NCBI RefSeq assembly: GCF_003860135.1 | Contig: NZ_RQYN01000001.1 | Span: 101,482-165,481 of the forward strand | Direction of reading: 5' to 3' | DNA from: Tannerella forsythia | Lineage (GTDB): Bacteria > Bacteroidota > Bacteroidia > Bacteroidales > Tannerellaceae | DNA: 64,000 nt | Part shown: positions 1-8,179 of the stretch, in pieces | How the letters are laid out: every line of letters starts with the position of its first letter | How positions within the stretch are numbered: position 1 is the stretch's first letter | Made by a program: the position numbers and the translations under genes | Notes under the pieces: generated by a model | Databases searched by the model: none | Seen by the model: the letters and a program-made list of their open reading frames with translations, nothing else | Told to the model about the DNA's origin: nothing

Positions 1-247
<247 letters not shown>

Positions 248-404
248 TTAAAAAGGTTTGAAATATAATGTCATTTTGATTTTTCTGTTCAACAGCCACA
301 AGGAGTGGCGCATGATGCACATATCGATAATATGCTTGCGATCATTGTTAAAACCATGATAATACGCTTCATGTTTAATCTTTTTGCCTTGATTTTTACG
401 GGCG

Positions 405-412
405 CAAAGGTA
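405..412 (-). promoter_or_regulatory. Bacteroidetes -7 box upstream of gapA
   Basis: Reads TACCTTTG on the minus strand, matching the Bacteroidetes TAnnTTTG consensus. No clear -33 TTTG was found at 19-21 nt. It would give gapA a leader of about 160 nt. The 236-484 interval holds no other convincing gene. Confidence 0.5.
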
Positions 413-484
413 TGAATTTTTTCTTGTTTGAAGCCTATTCGGGAAGAAAAACATGCTTCATAACATAAATTAATTCTTGGCCGT

Positions 485-871
485 TCACTTTCTCTTTGAA
501 GAGAACAAATTTCCGATCCATTTCTTGGCTCGTCTGATGCCCCACGCAATGAGCAAAGGTTGTGCCAACTCCCAAGCATAAGGAATAAGGCCGGTGCCTA
601 ACGACAAGAAGTCGGCCGGTCGTAATGACGAAAGCGAAGCGACAGAAGGTACGGGAGAAAGAGCGGCAGCTTTTTTCTTTTCCGATTTGGATGAGCCGGA
701 TGTCGAGAAGAGTGCGGAGATGCCCGAGAAGAGGAGACGTCCTGCGTTTTCACGCATATACAGCACCTCTTCGTTCAGTTTCTGCTCTTGTATCCGACAC
801 AACAGGCGGAGACGCTGTCTTTCAGTCTGTAATTTGCTCAGTGGGGTCTGTTTCAGAGATATCTTGTTCAT
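485..871 (-). CDS. Hypothetical protein, third gene of the YtxH/holin operon
   Basis: A basic protein of about 128 residues that I do not recognise as a named family. It starts with a charged segment rich in Lys, Gln and Arg (MNKISLKQTPLSKLQTERQR), has a low-complexity Ser/Lys/Ala middle, a hydrophobic patch near residues 100-115 and a Lys/Arg-rich tail. Upstream ATGs at 880 and 901 are possible, but the one at 871 gives the most compact start. It overlaps the end of the holin-like gene by about 50 nt, so translational coupling is likely. By position it probably serves the same envelope or stress role as its two upstream partners, which is inference. Confidence 0.6.
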   Translation of the reverse strand: MNKISLKQTPLSKLQTERQRLRLLCRIQEQKLNEEVLYMRENAGRLLFSGISALFSTSGSSKSEKKKAAALSPVPSVASLSSLRPADFLSLGTGLIPYAWELAQPLLIAWGIRRAKKWIGNLFSSKRK

Positions 872-1229
872 CGGTTTCATCGGTTTTATGGTCATTGGCA
901 ATCAATGCCGCAATTACGGTATTCAAAACGAAAGTTTGGATTTTATCCTTGAAAAGAACGACTCCTCCAATCATCAGCAGATAAATGCCGACTACGATTG
1001 AGAAACCAATCCCTTTCGAGTTAAGCCATTCGCCCAGAAAAAAACCGAGCGCAAGGAAAATAAAAAGACTCAGGAAGAATCCAAGCGTAAGTAATATCAG
1101 GCCATACGAAAGGACTGCGATGACTTTTCCTGTCCGTTCGTACGTTCCTAATTTAAGCAGTTCAAATTTTAATTCACCATAGGTGGTGAGATCTTTTTTT
1201 AATTCCCGAAAGAAATGCTCTGCATTCAT
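822..1229 (-). CDS. Phage holin family / holin-X-like small membrane protein
   Basis: A 135-residue protein with two long hydrophobic segments (about residues 35-65 and 72-95) and a very acidic tail rich in Asp, Glu and Thr. This fits the 'putative holin-X / phage holin superfamily III' proteins that are widespread on bacterial chromosomes and are usually not phage genes. It sits in an operon behind a YtxH-domain gene (gap about 30 nt) and overlaps the next gene. In Bacteroidetes this trio recurs as a putative membrane-stress operon. There is no prophage context here. Its function is unknown. Confidence 0.8.
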   Translation of the reverse strand: MNAEHFFRELKKDLTTYGELKFELLKLGTYERTGKVIAVLSYGLILLTLGFFLSLFIFLALGFFLGEWLNSKGIGFSIVVGIYLLMIGGVVLFKDKIQTFVLNTVIAALIANDHKTDETDEQDISETDPTEQITD

Positions 1230-1259
1230 TTTTATAAAGAATTATTTTACTTCGATTAC

Positions 1260-1469
1260 CTAAGCATCTTCGAGGACTTCATGTACATGGTTCTCTTTGA
1301 ATTTGGAAACAGCCGACTGAAATCCGTCTTTCACTTTTCCAACCATCTCGTTTAATTCGTCGAATAACGGTCCTCTTTTTTCTGTTGCGGCCAGATAGCC
1401 TATCGTTGCCCCTACTGCGGCTCCAATCACGACGCCTAATAGTAATTTGGGATCTACATTTCTGTTCAT
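1260..1469 (-). CDS. YtxH domain-containing small protein
   Basis: A 69-residue protein with a glycine-zipper-like membrane segment at residues 9-28 (LLLGVVIGAAVGATIGYLAA), then an amphipathic helix with Lys/Glu content. This is the usual layout of YtxH-family proteins. It is the first gene of the three-gene operon reading leftward. YtxH proteins are linked to general stress in Firmicutes. The role here is inferred from family only. Confidence 0.85.
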   Translation of the reverse strand: MNRNVDPKLLLGVVIGAAVGATIGYLAATEKRGPLFDELNEMVGKVKDGFQSAVSKFKENHVHEVLEDA

Positions 1470-1556
1470 AGCGGTATATTATAAGAATGTGAATACTCCT
1501 ACAAATATCGCATTTTTTTCAGTAATTCAAACTCTATAAGCGTGATTTAATATTAT

Positions 1557-2423
1557 TTATGAATTGTCGCTGTCCGTGTTTTGAGTTCGAACGACTGCCC
1601 ACTGATTGCGGGATGTATGCGAAAGGAGCGTCAGCCCGTTCTGCCGGCATTCTTGCTCTATCGCGGGAATATCTTCTTCGTAGAAGCCGCTCATGTATAG
1701 ATAACCGCCGGGCTTCAGGATCGGGGCATAGTGGCGGATGTCGTTCAGCAGGATATTTCGGTTGATATTGGCAAAAATATAATCGAACATACCGCAGTGC
1801 GGAAGGAGTTCTGCTCCGCCTTGTTCTATCCGTATGTCGAGCGTGTTGTTGAGCCGGCAGTTCTCAATCGCGTTTCGATATGCCCACTCGTCGATGTCGA
1901 TTGCGACAACACGTCGCGCTTGTTTGCGTGCGGCCAAGATGGCGAGTACGGCCGTGCCACATCCCATGTCGAGCACTTCCTTGCCGTGCAGGTCGAGTGT
2001 CAGCATCTCGCAAAGCATGAGATAGGTGGTGGCATGATTGCCGGTCCCGAATGCCATTCTGGGGTCAATAATGATGGTCTGCTCGTATCCTTCTTCCGGC
2101 TGATGGAATGATGCGCGAATGAGGCATTGCTTACCGATTCGGATGGGCTGGAAGTAATTTTTCTCCCATTCCTCGTTCCAGTTCCGGGCAGCAATCGGTG
2201 TGTGCGTATGATGAATGACCGTGTCTTCGAGCGGAAAAGAGGACAGACAATCGGTCAAGGCTTCAGGCTGAAAGGCGGAAACGGGGATGTAGGCTTTCAG
2301 TCCGTTTTCGTCAGCGACAAAACTTTCAAACCCGACGGCTCCCAGTTCGGTCGCCAAAATATCGTTGATCACTTCTGTAGCTACAGACGAAGTGTAGCTG
2401 AATTGAAATTCGTAATAATCCAT
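1557..2423 (-). CDS. prmA: Ribosomal protein L11 methyltransferase PrmA
   Basis: A 288-residue SAM-dependent enzyme that trimethylates ribosomal protein L11. The PrmA signature DPRMAFGTGNHATT lies at 120-133 and the SAM-binding motif I (LDMGCGTAVLAI) at 151-162, followed by an acidic strand (AIDID) at 174-178 and FANINRNIL (the NPPF-like motif IV). Length matches the family. Its own promoter box is 23 nt upstream of the start codon, so it appears monocistronic. Confidence 0.95.
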   Translation of the reverse strand: MDYYEFQFSYTSSVATEVINDILATELGAVGFESFVADENGLKAYIPVSAFQPEALTDCLSSFPLEDTVIHHTHTPIAARNWNEEWEKNYFQPIRIGKQCLIRASFHQPEEGYEQTIIIDPRMAFGTGNHATTYLMLCEMLTLDLHGKEVLDMGCGTAVLAILAARKQARRVVAIDIDEWAYRNAIENCRLNNTLDIRIEQGGAELLPHCGMFDYIFANINRNILLNDIRHYAPILKPGGYLYMSGFYEEDIPAIEQECRQNGLTLLSHTSRNQWAVVRTQNTDSDNS

Positions 2424-2445
2424 AATGCGTAATAAAGCTGCCCGA

Positions 2446-2453
2446 CAAAGATA
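2446..2453 (-). promoter_or_regulatory. -7 box for prmA
   Basis: TATCTTTG on the minus strand, a full TAnnTTTG match 23 nt before the prmA ATG. No strong -33 box was seen. Confidence 0.55.
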
Positions 2454-2638
2454 GTAAATTCGGCAGATATCTGCTGGACTTTTTTCTGTCTGTTGAAACT
2501 TGTCGTATCAAAAGTGTTTTGTTGTTTTTTTCGGTTAAATTTATGCCGGAAATCGAATGTTTTTCCGGTAAAAACACGATATTTGTACCGAATGAATAAA
2601 CAGGATAAATGGAAACACACCTCAATAAAGATAAAAAG

Positions 2639-3655
2639 ATGAAGATAAAAGCAACTTTGTTATTGACCGGTCTCATGATGTGCTCGGTCGCTTGTCTAAG
2701 CAACAAAAAGCAAACGTTATACGAAGAGGAGGTTGCGTACGATTACTACCGTAACGATCATTACGGTTATACGGTGGCTTATCCTTTATTCCTCATACCT
2801 GAAGGCGAGGGCCGTGAGGAGGGGCAAACATTTGTAGCGGACGATGGCGTGTCGAATATGCAAGTGTACCATACCGACAAAATCGGTCTTTCGCTCGAAG
2901 AGGCTTACCGGAAAGAACTTGAAGGGCGGAACGCCTCCGAAAAGCAACTTGAGGAAAGTTTTTATCGGATGCTATGGAAAGAGGGGAAAAATACTTGTGC
3001 ACAATATACTTTCCTTGCTTACGGATCGTTTTATGAGCTGAAGTTCACGTATACACCGCAGAATGCTTCACGTTTCGAAGCTGCGATCTCGGTTATCGTC
3101 GAATCGTTGATGGTTGATGGATCAGGCCGGGAAGAGGATGAAGATTCCGACGGCTTTATTACGTTCCTGTTCGACTTCCTAGATGTATGTTTCTATGAAA
3201 AGAACCTGAATCGGCTGATTCGTGATAAAGACCCGCGTCTGGCTTCTTATATCGATCCTCAAATGGGTTTGCAACGCTACTACGCGCCCGGAGCGTTTGC
3301 CTATCTGGCCGGATGCGACCGGAATTTCGGGTTCGACGAATACGGTGATTTTACGTTCGAGCCGTGTGCAGGGGGTGAGATTTCGGTGACGGAACTTCCG
3401 GACGGGAAGAGCGCGTGTGAACTGGAATTCGAAAACGAAGGAGAAGTATATTACGAATCGGTAGAGAAGGTGCCCGATGTAGTCGTGAATGTGGAAACAC
3501 TCGAGACGAAAGCGGTCGTACTGCCTTATCCCGACGCCGAAATACGCGTTGTTTACGTGCCAAACAAATTTCACTCTCCCGTGGGACTCTACTTTGTCCT
3601 CACCCCGGATGGCTGGAAATTCGTCTTTATCGATGATACGTTATGCGGAGCCTAA
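2639..3655 (+). CDS. Hypothetical lipoprotein
   Basis: About 338 residues starting MKIKATLLLTGLMMCSVACLSNKK, a lipoprotein signal with the lipobox Cys near residue 19, so an outer-membrane or periplasmic lipoprotein. An ATG 30 nt upstream is in frame but would put a charged extension before the signal peptide. The mature protein is acidic, with repeated aromatic residues (YDYYRNDHYGYTV) and two likely domains separated by an Asp/Glu-rich linker around residue 165. No family recognised. It ends 17 nt before the AraC gene start, so the two may be cotranscribed. Confidence 0.75.
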   Translation: MKIKATLLLTGLMMCSVACLSNKKQTLYEEEVAYDYYRNDHYGYTVAYPLFLIPEGEGREEGQTFVADDGVSNMQVYHTDKIGLSLEEAYRKELEGRNASEKQLEESFYRMLWKEGKNTCAQYTFLAYGSFYELKFTYTPQNASRFEAAISVIVESLMVDGSGREEDEDSDGFITFLFDFLDVCFYEKNLNRLIRDKDPRLASYIDPQMGLQRYYAPGAFAYLAGCDRNFGFDEYGDFTFEPCAGGEISVTELPDGKSACELEFENEGEVYYESVEKVPDVVVNVETLETKAVVLPYPDAEIRVVYVPNKFHSPVGLYFVLTPDGWKFVFIDDTLCGA

Positions 3656-3672
3656 AAACATCCGGTATAGCT

Positions 3673-4494
3673 ATGCATCGAATCAATTTGTTTCAATGTA
3701 AGGGGAGTGACTTTTCGCTTCCTTTCTCCTCGCCTGACTATCATATTTTACTGTTTAAAGGTGAAGGGAACTTCTCTGTCGATTTTACAGAATACCCTGG
3801 CAACGGCGCGACGGTACTCTTTTTTACGCCATTTCAAACGCTGCTGTGGGGATCCGGCGATCAAATAGAGGTCGAAGGCTTGGCTTTTCATGGCGATTTT
3901 TATTGCATCGAATATCACAAACACGACGTTGCCTGCAACGGGTTGTTGTTTAATAATATATACTTGTCTCCGCACATCACGGTTTCGGATGCTGATTTCG
4001 ATGAGTTGCGTCTGCTGTTCGGAAAAATACGCCATGAGCTGACTTGCGATTCCGCATTCTCCGACGCTATCTTGAAAGCCTATCTGCAACTGATTCTCGC
4101 TCTTTGCAGCCGGACGAAAAAGCAGCAGCTACAGGACATTGAAACGGCCATCGACTGGAACCGAGAGATGAAAGACATCCGCCAACTCATCGATACGCAC
4201 TTTTTGACCCAACGCAGTCCTTCGTTTTATGCGTCAGAACTGGCTCTTTCGCCCAGCGCTTTATCGAAAAAAACACGGCAGTTCTTCGGAAAAACACCCA
4301 CGCAGTTGATTCAAGATCGTGTGGTACTGGAGGCAAAAAAGTTGTTGCATCTGACTCGAATTCCCATAAAGGAAATCGCAACTCAGCTCAACTTCGAGGA
4401 TGTCTTTTATTTCAGCCGCTACTTCAGAAAAACCGTCGGGCTGTCGCCTCTTCATTATCGGCAGGAGGTCGGTATCTCGATCGTGGCAAAATAG
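3673..4494 (+). CDS. AraC family transcriptional regulator
   Basis: About 273 residues with an N-terminal cupin-like sensing domain and a C-terminal pair of helix-turn-helix motifs covering roughly the last 100 residues. The second HTH carries the family hallmark IKEIATQLNFEDVFYFSRYFRKTVGLSPLHYR. An earlier in-frame ATG at 3643 overlaps the preceding lipoprotein gene. It lies directly upstream of a DUF417 gene that has its own promoter, so regulation of that gene is plausible, but the effector is unknown. Confidence 0.9.
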   Translation: MHRINLFQCKGSDFSLPFSSPDYHILLFKGEGNFSVDFTEYPGNGATVLFFTPFQTLLWGSGDQIEVEGLAFHGDFYCIEYHKHDVACNGLLFNNIYLSPHITVSDADFDELRLLFGKIRHELTCDSAFSDAILKAYLQLILALCSRTKKQQLQDIETAIDWNREMKDIRQLIDTHFLTQRSPSFYASELALSPSALSKKTRQFFGKTPTQLIQDRVVLEAKKLLHLTRIPIKEIATQLNFEDVFYFSRYFRKTVGLSPLHYRQEVGISIVAK

Positions 4495-4518
4495 TCTATG
4501 TATTATCCGTTTCTGTCC

Positions 4519-4550
4519 ATTGCCGGAAACGACCGCGCCCCTTACCTTTG
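4519..4550 (+). promoter_or_regulatory. -33/-7 promoter for the DUF417 gene
   Basis: ATTG at 4519-4522, exactly 20 nt, then TACCTTTG at 4543-4550. This is close to the Bacteroidetes TTTG-N19-21-TAnnTTTG consensus. The ATG follows at 4573. Confidence 0.65.
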
Positions 4551-4572
4551 TACCATAAATTTTTAAACAAAC

Positions 4573-5211
4573 ATGACAATGGAAAAAATTAAAACTTGGA
4601 TCGACTACGGTCTCCATTTTTTGGCCGACAGCCAAACACATTTTATTAACTTTGTCCGCGTAGCCATCTTTGTTGTAATGGCTTGGATCGGAGGGCTCAA
4701 GGCTTTTCAGTACGAAGCCGACGGTATTGTTCCCTTCGTGTCTAACAGCCCTTTTATGAGCTTCCTGTATCAGCGCTCCGATAAAATGACCGTCAACGAG
4801 AAAGGTGAGACGGTGAAAGAATATACCGTACATCGGAATCCTGAAGGAAAAATGGTGGCCCGCAACATCGAATGGCATAAATCGAACGGAACCTATCTCT
4901 TCTCTTATGGTTTAGGGGCCTTTATAGTATTGATCGGCACGCTTATTCTGCTTGGAATATGGAGTCCGAAAATCGGAGTCGTAGGAGGTGTACTGACTTT
5001 TCTGATGTCGATTGTCACGCTCTCGTTTCTGGTTACGACTCCCGAAACATGGGTACCCAATCTCGGAGGGGATATGCCTACGCCCAACTACGGATTTCCG
5101 TATCTTTCGGGGGCCGGAAGACTCGTGATAAAAGATGTCATTATGATGGCCGGAGGTTTGGTTGCCGCTTCCGATTCCGCCCGGCGTCTCTTGAAAAAAC
5201 AAAACAACTGA
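4573..5211 (+). CDS. DUF417 family (YkgB-like) inner-membrane protein
   Basis: 212 residues with four likely membrane segments (about 22-45, 108-130, 137-155 and 183-198) and the DUF417 features VRVAIFVVMAWIGGLKAFQYEADGIVPFVSNSPFMSFLY and a DVIMMAGGLV motif near the C-terminus. The E. coli relatives YkgB/RclC are induced by reactive chlorine through an AraC-type regulator (RclR). The adjacent AraC gene here makes a similar stress arrangement possible, but that is inference. A strong terminator follows. Confidence 0.88.
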   Translation: MTMEKIKTWIDYGLHFLADSQTHFINFVRVAIFVVMAWIGGLKAFQYEADGIVPFVSNSPFMSFLYQRSDKMTVNEKGETVKEYTVHRNPEGKMVARNIEWHKSNGTYLFSYGLGAFIVLIGTLILLGIWSPKIGVVGGVLTFLMSIVTLSFLVTTPETWVPNLGGDMPTPNYGFPYLSGAGRLVIKDVIMMAGGLVAASDSARRLLKKQNN

Positions 5212-5218
5212 TTTTTCT

Positions 5219-5252
5219 CCGGCAGCTTTCGTAAAGGTTGCCGGATTTTTTT
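5219..5252 (+). terminator. Rho-independent terminator after the DUF417 gene
   Basis: Stem CCGGCAGCTTT / AAAGGTTGCCGG with a short loop, followed by a run of seven T. The 290 nt from here to the next gene are AT-rich and show no ORF or repeat. Confidence 0.85.
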
Positions 5253-5544
5253 ATCTCATATTCATTGTTTTTTCGACTAATGAATATATTCTTTACCAAT
5301 CATCGAAAAAGTAATCTGAATCATACAGAAAATCTTTTTGCCGGCAGGGGGGAAAAAGATAATTGATATTAGAAAAACACTCCTTTTAAGAAATATATTC
5401 TCTCTTTTTGAAATTAGGAGATTGTCCTTAATTTGATGTAAAACAGCTTGAAATCAATGAAAAATGTTTTTGAGCACTTCTCTTTTTTACTCCATGTTGT
5501 AACATTTAGCTTCTTTTCGTATCTAATGGATGTGAAAATAAATA

Positions 5545-6414
5545 ATGAATAAAATGAGAACATCTGGAATTTTAAAAACAGCCTGCTTGCTCAGTATTTT
5601 CTTGATCCAAAGTGCTATATCGGGAGGGCAAGTAGCAACAAAAGCGTTTGAAGTTGTGAAAAGCGGACAAGGTAAGCAAGCACTTATCTTTATACCCGGA
5701 TTTGCCTGTTCGGGACAAGTCTGGGATGAAACAAAAGTTTATTTCGAAAATGATTATACTTGTTATACGTTGACCATGGCCGGTTTCGCAGGCGTAAAAC
5801 CGCAAGCACATCCTTCGTTCGAATGTTGGAAGGATAGTATTGTTCAATTTGTTTATAATCATTCGATTGAACGGCCTGTTGTCATAGGACACAGCATGGG
5901 AGCGGGTTGGGCTATGGCACTTGCGGCCGACCATCCGGAACTGATCTCAAAAATTGTTGTCGTCGATGGATTACCTTGTTTAACAGCCTTGATAAATCCG
6001 GAGTTTAAAGCTGTAGAGAAACCTGATTGTACTTCACATGTTCATCAGTTCTGTTCGGTTACGGACAGCCAATTTTATCATATGCAGAAAATATCTATTT
6101 CGCAACTGGTGAGTGATACTTCTAAACAAGCCTTGATTCTAGACTGGAGTCTTCGATCAGACCGAAAAACATTGGCAGAGATGTATTGCAGTTTTGCCAA
6201 TACTGATTTGAGGAAGCGAATAAAACATATACAATGTCCTGCACTTATCTTGCTGGCTGCACCATTCAGAGGAATCAAACTGGCAGTCGAAGAGCAGTTC
6301 AAGTATCTCCCCCAAGTAGATATTCAGTATTCTGATAAAGCCTTACATTTTATAATGTATGACGATAAAGCATGGTATGTAAGTCGTTTAACTGATTTTA
6401 TAAGAAAGCCATAA
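5545..6414 (+). CDS. Secreted alpha/beta hydrolase
   Basis: 289 residues. An N-terminal hydrophobic segment (about 9-27) looks like a signal peptide. The alpha/beta hydrolase fold is shown by the oxyanion-loop strand FIPGFACSGQVW (49-60), the nucleophile elbow GHSMG (115-119, Ser117) and a C-terminal His (His268 in ALHFIMYDD). The catalytic acid is not certain. Its stop codon directly abuts the ATG of an ECF sigma factor, so the two are cotranscribed. Substrate unknown. An internal ATG at 5554 is an alternative start. Confidence 0.88.
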   Translation: MNKMRTSGILKTACLLSIFLIQSAISGGQVATKAFEVVKSGQGKQALIFIPGFACSGQVWDETKVYFENDYTCYTLTMAGFAGVKPQAHPSFECWKDSIVQFVYNHSIERPVVIGHSMGAGWAMALAADHPELISKIVVVDGLPCLTALINPEFKAVEKPDCTSHVHQFCSVTDSQFYHMQKISISQLVSDTSKQALILDWSLRSDRKTLAEMYCSFANTDLRKRIKHIQCPALILLAAPFRGIKLAVEEQFKYLPQVDIQYSDKALHFIMYDDKAWYVSRLTDFIRKP

Positions 6415-6885
6415 ATGGTTTTTGAAAAGATTTATCAAATGTATTGGCCAAGGGTGTTCCGCTTGTGCATGGGCTATACGAATGACTACAGTCTGGCTCA
6501 AGACATGGCACAAGAGACATTTCTTGTCATATGGAAGGCGTTACCACAATTCAGAGGAGAAGCAAACATCGAGACATGGATTTTCAGGATTGCAACGAAT
6601 AACTGTCTGCGGTATATTGAAAAGGAAGCTCGTTTCCCTAAAGCGGAATTTCCCGTACATGAAGTGGGAGAGGAGCAGCCAACAGATACGGAATGGAAAA
6701 TCCGACAGCTTTATACTTACATTTCAGCCCTTCCCGAAATAGATCGTATTATTATTTCGTTGGCACTGGAGGGAGTAAAACAGTCTGATATTGCTGATGT
6801 GGTAGGGCTTTCAAATACCAACGTAAGGGTGAAAATCCATCGAATCAAAGAAAAATTAGCTCGTAAATTTAAAGAAAATGAATAA
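6415..6885 (+). CDS. ECF-type RNA polymerase sigma factor
   Basis: 156 residues. Region 2 is visible as the DMAQETFLVIWKALPQF segment with the following IETWIFRIATNNCLRYI, and region 4 as the HTH around GVKQSDIADVVGLSNTNVRVKIHRIKEKL. The ATG immediately follows the TAA of the hydrolase gene, and the 3' end overlaps the next membrane-protein gene by 8 nt. Such genes usually pair with an anti-sigma factor; the downstream membrane protein occupies that position but lacks a recognisable anti-sigma domain. Confidence 0.93.
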   Translation: MVFEKIYQMYWPRVFRLCMGYTNDYSLAQDMAQETFLVIWKALPQFRGEANIETWIFRIATNNCLRYIEKEARFPKAEFPVHEVGEEQPTDTEWKIRQLYTYISALPEIDRIIISLALEGVKQSDIADVVGLSNTNVRVKIHRIKEKLARKFKENE

Positions 6886-7477
6886 GGATAAAATGGATAT
6901 TAGTCGTCTGTGGAAAGAGCAGAAAGTAGAGCCACCAAGCATAAAAGAACTTTACTTCAAGATGGAACGTCTGAAAAGATCGAACAAGAAAGCAATGCTG
7001 TTTCTGAATTTGATAGTCTTCAGTACCACGATCGTTATTTTATTTATCTGGTATTTTTATCAACCACGATTTCTGAGCACTAAATTAGGGGTTTGTTTGA
7101 CGATAGGGGCTATGGCTATTTATGTGATTGTCGCTCACCGAAGTCGACAGTTGTTCCGACACATAAACAGAAGCGATGGGGATGCCCGCTCCAATTTGAA
7201 TTTGTTTCTGGCAATCAAAAAGAGGCAGCGGGTTATGCAAACGATCGTGCTGAATTTGTATTTTATATTTTTTTCGATTGGACTACTTCTTTACATGTAT
7301 GAATATGTTGCTCTCATGACTTTCTGGAAAGCCCTTGTTGCCTACCTGTCCATCATCGTCTGGATTATAGTGAACTGGTTTTACTTTCGTCCGAAACAGA
7401 TTCGAAAGCAACAGCAGAAGCTGAATGAGATTATTGACCGTTTACAACATATTTGCGACCAGATGAATCGGTCGTGA
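6878..7477 (+). CDS. Membrane protein in the anti-sigma position
   Basis: 199 residues. A short charged N-terminal region (DISRLWKEQKVEPPSIKELYFKMERL) precedes four predicted membrane segments (about 39-61, 68-86, 121-141 and 146-168) and a basic, coiled C-terminal tail (IRKQQQKLNEIIDRLQ). I recognise no named family. It overlaps the sigma gene by 8 nt, which implies coupled translation. By position a regulator of the sigma factor is plausible, but no sequence motif proves it. A start at 6893 is also possible. Confidence 0.75.
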   Translation: MNKDKMDISRLWKEQKVEPPSIKELYFKMERLKRSNKKAMLFLNLIVFSTTIVILFIWYFYQPRFLSTKLGVCLTIGAMAIYVIVAHRSRQLFRHINRSDGDARSNLNLFLAIKKRQRVMQTIVLNLYFIFFSIGLLLYMYEYVALMTFWKALVAYLSIIVWIIVNWFYFRPKQIRKQQQKLNEIIDRLQHICDQMNRS

Positions 7478-7500
7478 AAAACTTTTTTAGAAAAAAGAAG

Positions 7501-7545
7501 ATGCCCTTAGGCGTATTCACTTTGTAGAGAATACGCAAGGCCATC
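7501..7545. terminator. Bidirectional hairpin between convergent genes
   Basis: Arms GGCGTATTC and GAATACGC with further pairing of CCTT and AAGG outside them, lying between the sigma cassette and the converging 7565 gene. A-rich sequence on the left and a pyrimidine-rich tract on the right make it usable from both sides. Confidence 0.6.
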
Positions 7546-7564
7546 ATCCTTTCTTCTTTTCGGC

Positions 7565-8158
7565 TTACTGCTGTTCGTGAACGGTAAACCCTTCCGGAAT
7601 TGTAAACTTATCGGCGGGTATCGCCTCGTTTTCTCTGATTTCTTTGGCTTCGTCCGTGACGACAACTTCTCCTTCGTTGACGGACTCGAATTTCAGCATG
7701 ATCCCCTCCCATATCCAGACCGTCGCTTGAAACTTCATGTCGCCCTGCGGAATGTCGAGCGTATATTTTTTACACAGTTTACCGGCTATTTTTTCTTCGC
7801 CGCCTTCCTTGATGTTGTATTTCTTCCTGTCTTCCTGCGTCAGGTTACGGTAGTTATTCGGTTCATCTGGCGCAGGCATCCGGTAAGCTCTTTTCTCTTC
7901 CACATCGATGGATACGTTTGTCTTTCCTTCGGCAATGGTCCGCATGAGCTTCTCCATATTCGTCACTTTAATATGAAGTTCGGTCGCTTCCTTTTCGCCG
8001 TAATCGTCGAAGTAAAGCGTATTCTGCATTTTTTGTCCCATGGCCGTTACTTCTTTTTTGATGATGGCCGATTTGATGCCGTACTTCGTCATCTTTTGTG
8101 CCGTGCCCCAGATGCCCGACAACAAAAGCAGACCTGTAATAAATAATCTTATTTTCAT
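7565..8158 (-). CDS. Secreted hypothetical protein (GalE operon)
   Basis: 197 residues with a clear signal peptide (MKIRLFITGLLLLSGIWGTAQ). The body is soluble and resembles the DUF4412/LolA-like lipid-binding fold proteins common in Bacteroidetes: beta-strand spacing, a single central Cys in GKLCKKYTLD, and a KFTIPEGFTV end. The resemblance is only by eye. It starts 21 nt downstream of galE on the same strand, so it is probably cotranscribed. Function unknown. Confidence 0.75.
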   Translation of the reverse strand: MKIRLFITGLLLLSGIWGTAQKMTKYGIKSAIIKKEVTAMGQKMQNTLYFDDYGEKEATELHIKVTNMEKLMRTIAEGKTNVSIDVEEKRAYRMPAPDEPNNYRNLTQEDRKKYNIKEGGEEKIAGKLCKKYTLDIPQGDMKFQATVWIWEGIMLKFESVNEGEVVVTDEAKEIRENEAIPADKFTIPEGFTVHEQQ

Positions 8159-8179
8159 CTCGTTCGTTTTGTGATGAGG

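Noticed and set aside
822..1229. Prophage remnant, because of the holin-like gene
   Set aside because: Neighbours are YtxH and housekeeping genes; no other phage genes are present.
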